Assembly: GCA_947176045.1 (NCBI GenBank)
Contig: CAMWPF010000125.1
Coordinates: 1 to 5,418, forward strand
Direction: 5' to 3'
DNA from: an uncultured Treponema sp.
GTDB lineage: Bacteria > Spirochaetota > Spirochaetia > Treponematales > Treponemataceae
Length of the DNA stretch: 5,418 nt
Position 1 is the first letter of the stretch, and each line of letters starts with the position of its first letter. Positions 1-5,403 of this stretch are shown here, piece after piece. The position numbers were made by a program, and so were the translations under genes. The notes below the pieces were generated by a model that saw only the letters and a list, made by a program, of their open reading frames with translations, was not told the origin of the DNA and did not search any database.

Positions 1-6
1 GTATAG

Positions 7-12
7 TATACT
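7..12 (+). promoter_or_regulatory. Probable -10 box of the gdhA promoter
   Basis: TATACT matches the sigma-70 -10 consensus at 5 of 6 positions. It would place the transcription start near position 18-20, about 40 nt before the gdhA start codon. Any -35 box lies outside the window, so the promoter can only be half judged. The box is embedded in an 11-bp palindrome, GTATA-G-TATAC (1-11), which could be a repressor half-site pair or just AT-rich coincidence. Confidence 0.45.
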
Positions 13-20
13 GTTTTCGC

Positions 21-42
21 TCATGGCAGGATTTTGCCATGA
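21..42 (+). promoter_or_regulatory. Perfect inverted repeat in the gdhA leader
   Basis: TCATGGCA (21-28) is perfectly complementary to TGCCATGA (35-42) around a 6-nt loop. It lies at the predicted 5' end of the transcript and stops one base before the purine-rich ribosome-binding stretch. As RNA it could stabilise the 5' end or hinder ribosome access. As DNA it is a plausible operator just downstream of the start site. The repeat is seen directly; the role is inferred. Confidence 0.5.
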
Positions 43-43
43 C

Positions 44-48
44 AGGGG
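44..48 (+). promoter_or_regulatory. Ribosome binding site of gdhA
   Basis: AGGGG lies 9 nt before the ATG at 58, an acceptable Shine-Dalgarno spacing. It supports the chosen start and sits immediately after the leader hairpin, so folding and ribosome loading may influence each other. Confidence 0.6.
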
Positions 49-57
49 TTACTATCT

Positions 58-1401
58 ATGAAAAACGCATACGTACAACGAATTTGGGACGACGTTCAGA
101 AAAAGAACGCCGATCAGCCGGAATTTTTGCAGGCAGTTCAGGAAGTCCTCACGACTCTTGATCCAGTGGTTGACAAGATGCCGGAGCTTGAGAAGAACGC
201 CGTTTTGGAGCGCCTTGTCGAGCCGGAGCGCGTCATCATGTTCCGCGTGCCGTGGACTGACGATCAGGGGAAGGCGCACATCAACCGCGGCTTCCGCGTC
301 CAGTTCAACAGCGCGATCGGTCCGTACAAGGGCGGCCTGCGCTTCAGCCCGGAAGTCAATCTTTCCGTTTTGAAATTCCTCGGATTCGAGCAGGTTCTCA
401 AGAACAGCCTTACGACGCTCCCGATGGGCGGCGGAAAGGGCGGTTCTGATTTTGATCCGCACGGAAAATCTGATGCGGAAGTCATGCGCTTCTGCCAGTC
501 GTTCATGACGGAGCTGAGCCGCCACATCGGGCCGGATACGGACGTTCCTGCCGGCGACAAGGGCGTCGGCGGCCGCGAGGTCGCGTACCTCTTCGGACAG
601 TACAAGCGGCTCCGCAACGAATTTACCGGCGTCCTGACGGGAAAGGGACTCGGCTTCGGCGGCTCGTTGATCCGCACGGAGGCAACCGGCTACGGACTGA
701 TTTATTTCGCCGAATGTATGCTGGCGAAGGCAGGCGATTCATTCAAAGGAAAGGTCTGCGCTGTTTCCGGCGATGGAAATGTCGCGCAGTACGCGGTGGA
801 AAAGCTGCTCCAGCTTGGCGCAAAGCCGGTTACGATGAGCGATTCCAGCGGCTACATTTATGATCCAGACGGAATCACGCAGGAAAAGCTGGAATTCGTC
901 AAGCAGTTCCGCGGCGAGCACAAGCGGATCGACGAGTACGTCAAGAAATATCCGAATGCGAAATTCGCCGCGGGCGCACGGCCGTGGGGCGAGAAGGTGG
1001 ACTGCGCCTTCCCATGCGCGACGCAGAACGAGCTGGACGGAAAGGATGCCGAGCTGCTCATCAAGAACGGCGTCAAGCTGGTCGCGGAAGGCGCCAATAT
1101 GCCGTCCACGCTTGAGGCGACGGAAAAATTCCTTGCCGCCGGCGTCATGTTCGCGCCGGGAAAGGCGTCCAATGCGGGCGGCGTTTCCGTTTCCGGCCTG
1201 GAGATGAGCCAGAACAGCGAGCGCCTCTCGTGGTCGGCTGAAGAAGTGGACGCGAAGCTCAAGCAGATTATGACGAACATCCACGACAACGCCTACGACA
1301 CTGCGGAGAAATTCGGACTGAAGGGCAACTATGTCGCCGGTGCGAACATCGCAGGCTTTGTAAAAGTTGCTGAAGCGATGATTGCGCAGGGCTTGGTCTG
1401 A
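58..1401 (+). CDS. gdhA: NADP-type glutamate dehydrogenase
   Basis: Cytoplasmic enzyme that reductively aminates 2-oxoglutarate with ammonia to L-glutamate, a main ammonia-assimilation route. The 447-residue length equals that of the hexameric E. coli-type enzyme. The N-terminal domain shows GPYKGGLRF (K91), the lysine in QVLKNSL (K115), PMGGGKGGSDFDP (catalytic K127) and PAGDKGVG (D167). The Rossmann domain starts near residue 233 with SGDGNVA (237-243), followed by the SDSSG stretch (261-265) typical of NADP-preferring members. The C-terminal EGANMP (344-349) and KASNAGGVSVSG (369-380) stretches are conserved in the family. The ATG at 58 is supported by AGGGG upstream and by an E. coli-like N terminus. 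One oddity is Asp239 in the dinucleotide loop, where Ser is common. The gene appears monocistronic, with its own promoter and terminator. The enzyme identity is secure; cofactor preference is inferred. Confidence 0.97.
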   Translation: MKNAYVQRIWDDVQKKNADQPEFLQAVQEVLTTLDPVVDKMPELEKNAVLERLVEPERVIMFRVPWTDDQGKAHINRGFRVQFNSAIGPYKGGLRFSPEVNLSVLKFLGFEQVLKNSLTTLPMGGGKGGSDFDPHGKSDAEVMRFCQSFMTELSRHIGPDTDVPAGDKGVGGREVAYLFGQYKRLRNEFTGVLTGKGLGFGGSLIRTEATGYGLIYFAECMLAKAGDSFKGKVCAVSGDGNVAQYAVEKLLQLGAKPVTMSDSSGYIYDPDGITQEKLEFVKQFRGEHKRIDEYVKKYPNAKFAAGARPWGEKVDCAFPCATQNELDGKDAELLIKNGVKLVAEGANMPSTLEATEKFLAAGVMFAPGKASNAGGVSVSGLEMSQNSERLSWSAEEVDAKLKQIMTNIHDNAYDTAEKFGLKGNYVAGANIAGFVKVAEAMIAQGLV

Positions 1402-1414
1402 TTTTTTTTCTGGC

Positions 1415-1451
1415 GCAGGCGCTTGAATCCCCGGCGGAATCAGGCGCCTGC
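1415..1451 (+). other. Stem-loop 1 in the gdhA 3' UTR
   Basis: The arm at 1415-1426 pairs with 1440-1451 over 12 bp with one G-T wobble. After an A-A mismatch, three more pairs close the loop CCGGC. A run of eight T (1402-1409) precedes the hairpin rather than following it, so it is not a standard intrinsic terminator for the + strand. It may protect the 3' end or take part in alternative folding with stem-loop 2, because its right arm (1445-1451) can also pair with 1488-1494. Confidence 0.6.
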
Positions 1452-1485
1452 GGCTTCTGTATGCGGAATCACGGCGGAAGCCGCA
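1449..1485 (+). other. Stem-loop 2 in the gdhA 3' UTR
   Basis: TGCGGCTTC (1449-1457) pairs perfectly with GAAGCCGCA (1477-1485), with possible wobble extension inwards. Its first three bases are the last three of stem-loop 1, so the two cannot both form completely. Pairing of CGCCTGC (1445-1451) with GCAGGCG (1488-1494) would lengthen this hairpin at the cost of stem-loop 1. No T tract follows. The function is unknown. Confidence 0.55.
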
Positions 1486-1494
1486 ATGCAGGCG

Positions 1495-1544
1495 GGCCGC
1501 CTTCCGGTTGTGGCTTCACATACCGGAAGGCGGCCTTTTTGTTT
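1495..1544 (+). terminator. Intrinsic terminator of gdhA
   Basis: A perfect 13-bp GC-rich stem (1495-1507 with 1523-1535) is extended by inner TGTG/CACA pairing around a GCTT loop. It is followed at once by TTTTTGTTT (1536-1544). This is a textbook rho-independent terminator reading in the + direction. It ends the gdhA transcript about 95-145 nt after the stop codon and separates it from the sigma-factor operon. Confidence 0.88.
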
Positions 1545-1712
1545 GGCGGCGGTGGTGGCACTGTCCGGCGTGAGCGGCAGGGATGCGGAGGGCGGCTGAC
1601 GGACGACGGAGCCGCGCAAGACGGCGAACCCCGGAGCAAGCCCGGTGCGTCCGCCTCTGGCGGGCGCAGCCGCCCGGAAAAGGAAAAATTTGAAAGGCGC
1701 TGAATTCTGACT
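1545..1712. other. GC-rich intergenic spacer with no recognised gene
   Basis: Together with the gdhA 3' UTR this makes a 364-nt non-coding interval (1402-1765). Open frames here translate to low-complexity Gly/Arg/Pro-rich peptides, and those reaching across the terminator are not credible genes. Small hairpins are possible at 1651-1663 (CCGCC/GGCGG) and 1661-1676 (CGGGCG/CGCCCG), but they share bases. No tRNA, known small RNA or riboswitch consensus was recognised by eye. Confidence 0.5.
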
Positions 1713-1740
1713 GCAACTTTTTTGCGGAAGGACGGTCTAA
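1713..1740 (+). promoter_or_regulatory. Candidate ECF (sigma-E type) promoter of the sigma operon
   Basis: GCAACTT (1713-1719) and GTCTAA (1735-1740) are separated by exactly 15 nt. The classical RpoE-type promoter of enterobacteria is GGAACTT-N15-GTCTAA, so only one base of the two boxes differs. Transcription would start near 1747, giving a leader of about 20 nt. ECF sigma genes are commonly autoregulated, and an ECF sigma factor is encoded in this operon. The match is seen directly; recognition by this particular sigma factor is inferred. Confidence 0.6.
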
Positions 1741-1754
1741 TAAAAAACGAAGAA

Positions 1755-1760
1755 AAGGGG
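1755..1760 (+). promoter_or_regulatory. Ribosome binding site of the small membrane protein gene
   Basis: AAGGGG lies 5 nt before the ATG at 1766. It is the clear reason for choosing this start over the overlapping start at 1722 in another frame. Confidence 0.65.
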
Positions 1761-1765
1761 TCTTT

Positions 1766-2131
1766 ATGGAGCAGTTTGCAACATCTCCGGCGGCGCAAGT
1801 CATCATCGCGATTGTGCCGATTGTCGGCATTTTTGTTGGCGGCGTTACGGTGTTTTTTTATCTTTTGTGGCGGCATCATGAAATCAAGCTGCAGCTCAAG
1901 ACGGGCGTGTTCGTGCAGCGGAAATTCGACTTGAAGTCGTTTTCGCTGCTTGCCGGACTGCTTTTGTCCGGCGTCGGACTGACGCTCGCGCTCGTCTTTT
2001 TACTGATCAGCGGATTTTCGTACGCGCTTCTCGGCGGATTGATTCCGGCGGTGTTGGGAATCGGGCTGCTCGTCTTTTATAAAATCAATCCTGACTTCCG
2101 CGCTGGCACCGCCGGCGGATCGGGCAAGTAG
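1766..2131 (+). CDS. Small three-helix membrane protein, DUF6249-like
   Basis: A 121-residue membrane protein of unknown function. Hydrophobic segments lie at about residues 12-35, 58-82 and 86-106. A charged loop (LWRHHEIKLQLKTG, 34-47) links the first two, and the tail is short and Gly-rich (114-121). The pattern (VPIVGIF near the start, a charged loop after helix 1, then a GLLLSGVG helix followed by a GLIPAVLGIGLLVFY helix) resembles the DUF6249-type proteins often found next to ECF sigma genes; this is recognition by eye, not a search result. It is first in an operon with the sigma factor (23-nt gap) and directly follows a sigma-E-like promoter. It could therefore be a co-regulator, a sensor or a target of the sigma factor. 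No catalytic residues are visible. Confidence 0.85.
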   Translation: MEQFATSPAAQVIIAIVPIVGIFVGGVTVFFYLLWRHHEIKLQLKTGVFVQRKFDLKSFSLLAGLLLSGVGLTLALVFLLISGFSYALLGGLIPAVLGIGLLVFYKINPDFRAGTAGGSGK

Positions 2132-2154
2132 CGCCGGCTCGTTTTGGATTTTTT

Positions 2155-2736
2155 ATGGCTGGGGAGCTTTTCCGCAAACTGGAGCACGACTTTCTCAAGC
2201 GGCGGGACAACGCGCTCGTCAAATCGGTGCTTGCTGGAAACAAGGCTGCGTTCGCGCGGCTCATGGGCTTCTACAAGCAGCGCGTCTTTCAGTTTGGGCG
2301 AAGCTTCTTTCACAACGACGCGGATTCTGACGACTTTGTGCAGGACGTGTTCATCAAAGTGTACTTGCATCTGGCATCGTTTGAAGGGCGTTCGCTTTTT
2401 TCGACGTGGCTTATGCGGATTGCCTATACGACGGCGGTGAATGCTGCGTCGCGGCGGAAGGAATATCTTCCGATTGCTGATGAATCTGCATTGCCGTCCG
2501 GCGGCAGTTCGCCGGAAGAGGAGGAAATCCGGCGGATCACGCAGGAGGCGATCCGTGCGGCGGTGCGGACGCTGCCTGAAAAATACGCCGTCTGCATTGA
2601 AATGTATTTTTATTATGACATTCCGTATATGGAAATCAGCGAAATCACCGGCATTCCTGTCAACACCATCAAATCACATATCTTTCGTGCGAAAAAGCTG
2701 CTGAAGGAGCGTCTGGAGGAAGTATATGAAAAATGA
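2155..2736 (+). CDS. ECF-family RNA polymerase sigma factor
   Basis: A 193-residue group 4 sigma factor that directs RNA polymerase to alternative promoters. Region 2 covers about residues 22-102. It includes the core-binding segment DFVQDVFIKVY (60-70) and the -10 recognition stretch around FEGRSLFSTWLMRIAYTTA (76-94). An acidic linker (about 103-130) leads to region 4 (about 132-185), with LPEKY at 140-144 and the helix-turn-helix YMEISEITGIPVNTIKSHIFRAKKLL (158-183) that reads the -35 box. There is no region 1 or 3, and the length is normal for the ECF group. The start at 2155 has only a weak GGA (2146-2148) before it, so expression may depend partly on translation of the upstream gene. 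The last 11 nt overlap the anti-sigma-like gene. The family assignment is secure; the stimulus and regulon are unknown. Confidence 0.95.
   Translation: MAGELFRKLEHDFLKRRDNALVKSVLAGNKAAFARLMGFYKQRVFQFGRSFFHNDADSDDFVQDVFIKVYLHLASFEGRSLFSTWLMRIAYTTAVNAASRRKEYLPIADESALPSGGSSPEEEEIRRITQEAIRAAVRTLPEKYAVCIEMYFYYDIPYMEISEITGIPVNTIKSHIFRAKKLLKERLEEVYEK
2715..2720 (+). promoter_or_regulatory. Strong ribosome binding site inside the sigma gene
   Basis: GGAGGA lies 5 nt before the ATG at 2726, within the last codons of the sigma factor gene. It is the best Shine-Dalgarno in the operon. With the 11-nt gene overlap it points to translational coupling and an ample supply of the inhibitor relative to the sigma factor. 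Confidence 0.7.
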
Positions 2737-3190
2737 AGTATGTGTGGAAATCATGGACCGCTATCTTGCGTTGGACAAAAATGAGCGCGTTCCGCTTGCG
2801 CTCACCTGCCATTTCCTGCTGTGCCGGAAATGCCGGTGGCAGATAAAAATGCTTGCCGCCGCAGAAAAGGCTGCGGCCGCGCCGCTCAAAGTGGAGGTTC
2901 CGCTTACAGAATCGTCCATTGACGCGGTCATGCAGTCCGTTGCGCCGGATATGCGGAGGAAGCTGAAGGAGCGTTCGGTTTCTATGGCGAACTGGATTGT
3001 GAGCGGAATTGTCATGATTCTGATGCTTTTCTTTTCTGTCCTTGTCGCCGGAACGATGAACAGCGGCGTGCTGCTCATCGCCTACGCCCTGCTGATTGCC
3101 TTCTGCATCACCGTCTATTGCTCCTGCTTCGTCGTCTGCAATATCGACTTTTTCGTCAAAAAAATCGCCGCGTTCACAAACCGCCCGTAG
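2726..3190 (+). CDS. Membrane anti-sigma factor-like protein with zinc motif
   Basis: A 154-residue protein likely to bind and hold the sigma factor encoded just upstream. The N-terminal cytoplasmic part carries H29-x3-C33-x2-C36, the signature of zinc-associated anti-sigma (ZAS) domains, preceded by a helical stretch as usual. Residues 44-86 form a charged linker. Two hydrophobic segments follow at about 88-109 and 114-137, then a short basic tail. The loop between the helices is only about five residues, so unlike RsiW- or RseA-type proteins there is no real extracytoplasmic sensor domain. The second helix holds four cysteines (C127, C132, C134, C138). The overlap with the sigma gene and the strong internal ribosome site fit a sigma/anti-sigma pair. 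The anti-sigma role is inferred from motif and context; no binding is shown. Confidence 0.85.
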   Translation: MKNEVCVEIMDRYLALDKNERVPLALTCHFLLCRKCRWQIKMLAAAEKAAAAPLKVEVPLTESSIDAVMQSVAPDMRRKLKERSVSMANWIVSGIVMILMLFFSVLVAGTMNSGVLLIAYALLIAFCITVYCSCFVVCNIDFFVKKIAAFTNRP

Positions 3191-3244
3191 GTGCGCTCTG
3201 GTGCAGGAGGCGGCGCGCGGCGGTTGTACGGTCTTCCAGCAGAT

Positions 3245-4096
3245 TCAGCGGATTCTTCCGATGGGCTGGAGTGCGGCGGAGCCGTCCGCCGCAAGATAGG
3301 CGGTTTCGCGGTAGCCTGCGGCTTCTGCGGCGCGGAACGCGCGGCAGAACGCGCCGTCCAGCTGGTCTGCGGCGTGGGCATCGGAATTCACGGTAACAGG
3401 GACGCCTTCCGCATGGAGCATTTGCAGGAAGTCCGCCGACGGATAGACGTCGTCCATTGCGCCGCGGTTGATGGCTCCGGTGTTGATTTCTGCAATGACG
3501 CCGGCTTTTCTTGCCGCGCGCGCCGTTGCCTTCAATTCGTTTCGATACCAGCTGTCGGATTCATTGAATAGGCGGAGCGCCGCGTTCCTGATGCGGATCA
3601 AGTCGGGATGCCCCCAGATTGCGAATCCGCCTCCGGCGAGCATTTCCCGCTGGAGGGAAAAATAAGTGCAGACGGCCGCGCGGGCGTCGCCGCGGAAGTG
3701 CCGCCGGATGCCTTCGGCGACGCCTTCTGCCGGATCGTCGGCGCAGAAATGCCCGTCCCGCGCGACAATGTAATGCACGGAGCCGATGAGGTAGTCGGGA
3801 CGGAACGCCGCATAGTCGTCCATGGACGGACGGCAGATGCCCGGAATGTAGTCCGCCTCAAAGCCGCAGAGGATGTCCAGCTGTCCGCGGTATGTTTCCG
3901 CGACCGCGCGGACTGCGGCGGCATAATCGGCGTGGGCGCGCGGCGGAATGTGCCAGCTTCCGGCGAACGGATGCATGCTGTGGCTGGAAAAACCAAGGAT
4001 GTCGAACTGCTTTTTGGCGGCGGCGGCGGCGATTTCTTCAGGAGTTCCGATTCCGTCGCAGAATGCGGTGTGGGTGTGGTAGTTGGTTTTCACCAT
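3245..4096 (-). CDS. PHP-family histidinol-phosphatase-like hydrolase (HisJ/HisK type)
   Basis: A cytoplasmic metal-dependent phosphoesterase of the PHP superfamily, 283 residues, close to the usual HisJ/HisK length. All the expected metal-site motifs are present: HTHTAFCDG (H7, H9), SSH (H39), GFEADY (E80), GSVHY (H108), GHPDL (H163) and NSDAH (D239, H241). HisJ-type enzymes remove phosphate from L-histidinol phosphate, the penultimate step of histidine synthesis. However, no other his genes are nearby and related PHP enzymes use other phosphate esters, so the substrate is uncertain. The start is chosen because the metal motif begins within seven residues, as is normal for the family. It begins 5 nt after the upstream response-regulator gene, with only a weak GGAAG in front (4111-4107), so the two genes are probably co-transcribed and coupled. 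It contains a short GGC repeat encoding alanines. Confidence 0.9.
   Translation of the reverse strand: MVKTNYHTHTAFCDGIGTPEEIAAAAAKKQFDILGFSSHSMHPFAGSWHIPPRAHADYAAAVRAVAETYRGQLDILCGFEADYIPGICRPSMDDYAAFRPDYLIGSVHYIVARDGHFCADDPAEGVAEGIRRHFRGDARAAVCTYFSLQREMLAGGGFAIWGHPDLIRIRNAALRLFNESDSWYRNELKATARAARKAGVIAEINTGAINRGAMDDVYPSADFLQMLHAEGVPVTVNSDAHAADQLDGAFCRAFRAAEAAGYRETAYLAADGSAALQPIGRIR
4016..4030. repeat. (GGC)5 trinucleotide tract within the PHP gene
   Basis: Five perfect GGC copies on the + strand encode the alanine run near residues 23-27 of the minus-strand protein (EIAAAAAKK). Slippage would add or remove whole codons and keep the frame, so it is unlikely to switch the gene off. Confidence 0.7.
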
Positions 4097-4101
4097 CGCG
4101 C

Positions 4102-5403
4102 TTACGCTTCCGCAGGCGCTGCTTCTGTGTTCCCGCCGCTGCCATCTGGTTCGGCGGCATCCGTTCCGAGGATGGCCTTTGCGCAGCTGACGACGGCTTC
4201 CGGCTTCTGCGGGCGGACAAGATACTGCTTTGCGCCCAAAGACAGCGCCTTGACGACGATTTCCCGGCGGACTGCCCGGGAATGGACGATGACCGGAACG
4301 GCTGCGTGCGATTTTTGGAGCCGCGCGAGAATGTCAAAGCCGGAGATGCCCGAAATCAGAATGTCTAAAATGATGAGGTCGTAGGCGTGCCGGTTGATGC
4401 CGGAAAGAAATTCCACACCGTTTGTATATTTGTCGCAGGCAATGCCTTCGTTTTTGAATGCCTTGGAAAGCAAGTCGAGCATGACAGAATCATTGTCAAC
4501 AAGGGCGACCTTCTTGCCGCCGCCGCTGCTTTTTTCTTCCTCGATTACGGAGGCGTCGGAGTGGAAGCGCAGGTCCAGCACGCCGTCCATATGTCCGCCG
4601 TTTTCCAGAAGGATCCGCTCCATAATCAAGTCGAGGACGCTTGATGTTGCCGAGCTGTCCACCAGGGAATTCAAGACGTTCGTGATGTTGTCCGCAGTTT
4701 CGATGTTCTCATATTTTTTGTGGCCCGCAATCAGTTCCGCTGCAAATGGATCGGCGGTAATCACTTTGACATTCTTGCTCATGATGCGGGGACAGGAAAG
4801 GATGTTGTCAAGCATGAATTCCACATTTATTCCGTCGATGAATGTCAGCGCAGAATCCGAAAGAATCAGCACGACGTGCGGCGACTCCAGTTCATCGTTC
4901 TGAATCAGTTCCGTAAGCTTGTAGTGCAGGAGCGACAGCTTGTCTCGGTTCAGTCCGCCGGCGATTTCCACGACGACGATATTGTCGTTCCGATGGATGT
5001 TTACGATGCAGGGCGTCGTGTCCAGCGGGAACGTCATTTTGAGAGTTCTTCCGACGGCTTCGAACAAGCTGTCGAACGGAATCGGCTTGACAAAATAGTT
5101 CACGACGCCCAGTTTTACGAAGGTCTGCAAATAGGACGCGTCGATGACCGGCCCCACCGCAATGATCGGCGTCTGGGAGGCGTTCGGATCGTGCTTGATG
5201 GCCTGGAGGAATTCCACGACGGAATCGATGGCTTCCATTTCCTTGATGTCGAAAATCATCAGTTCCGGCAGGAGGGACGCCATCTTTGTGACTGCGTCCC
5301 GTTTTTCTTGAAGGAGCGTTACATCAATTTTTTCATCTGTGAATTTTTCTTTCAGAAATTCTTGGAAGATAGGAGGTGCATCAACGATCAGGACATTCTT
5401 CAT
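4102..5403 (-). CDS. Response regulator with receiver, STAS-like and receiver domains
   Basis: A 433-residue signalling protein without any DNA-binding or enzymatic output domain. Residues 1-122 form a receiver with VLIVD (D8), the phosphorylation-site aspartate D52 (MIFDI) and K106-P107. The second acidic residue after D8 is alanine, and the usual Thr/Ser is glycine (G84), so it looks degenerate. Residues about 130-250 (VVVEIAGGLN..., HVVLILSDSALTFIDG) follow the strand-helix pattern of STAS/anti-anti-sigma domains, although the usual Asp-Ser-Ser phospho-site is replaced by IDGIN. After a variable linker (251-296, with acidic and Gly/Ser-rich parts), residues 297-415 form a second receiver with D303, D305, D347 and S375. 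Here Arg397 replaces the invariant lysine. The tail is Ala/Glu/Gly-rich. It is the first gene of a two-gene unit with the PHP hydrolase. The receiver calls are firm; the STAS call is by eye. Confidence 0.9.
   Translation of the reverse strand: MKNVLIVDAPPIFQEFLKEKFTDEKIDVTLLQEKRDAVTKMASLLPELMIFDIKEMEAIDSVVEFLQAIKHDPNASQTPIIAVGPVIDASYLQTFVKLGVVNYFVKPIPFDSLFEAVGRTLKMTFPLDTTPCIVNIHRNDNIVVVEIAGGLNRDKLSLLHYKLTELIQNDELESPHVVLILSDSALTFIDGINVEFMLDNILSCPRIMSKNVKVITADPFAAELIAGHKKYENIETADNITNVLNSLVDSSATSSVLDLIMERILLENGGHMDGVLDLRFHSDASVIEEEKSSGGGKKVALVDNDSVMLDLLSKAFKNEGIACDKYTNGVEFLSGINRHAYDLIILDILISGISGFDILARLQKSHAAVPVIVHSRAVRREIVVKALSLGAKQYLVRPQKPEAVVSCAKAILGTDAAEPDGSGGNTEAAPAEA

Noticed and set aside
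52..525. Minus-strand open frame opposite the start of gdhA
   Set aside because: It lies opposite conserved gdhA coding sequence and has no supporting motif or promoter.
1387..1410. Intrinsic terminator formed by the end of gdhA and the T8 tract at 1402-1409
   Set aside because: Only a weak stem of three to four pairs can be drawn before the T run; the strong terminator is at 1495-1544.
1545..1690. Possible small structural RNA (SRP- or RNase P-like) in the GC-rich spacer
   Set aside because: None of the conserved loops of SRP RNA or RNase P RNA could be found; the short hairpins overlap each other and are expected in such GC-rich sequence.
1461..1703. Open frame of 80 codons on the + strand after gdhA
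   Set aside because: It runs straight through the gdhA terminator, has no ribosome site and encodes a low-complexity Gly/Arg-rich peptide; overlapping minus-strand frames are no better.
3176..3227. Possible bidirectional terminator between the convergent genes (ACAAACCGCC with GGCGGTTGT, one bulged A)
   Set aside because: The loop is more than 30 nt, the left arm lies over the end of the anti-sigma-like gene, and no T tract follows on either strand. The 54-nt gap (3191-3244) therefore has no convincing terminator.
3608..4384. Long + strand open frame (258 codons) opposite the PHP and response-regulator genes
   Set aside because: It is antisense to two genes with clear family motifs, spans their junction, and is explained by GC-rich codon bias in the opposite strand.
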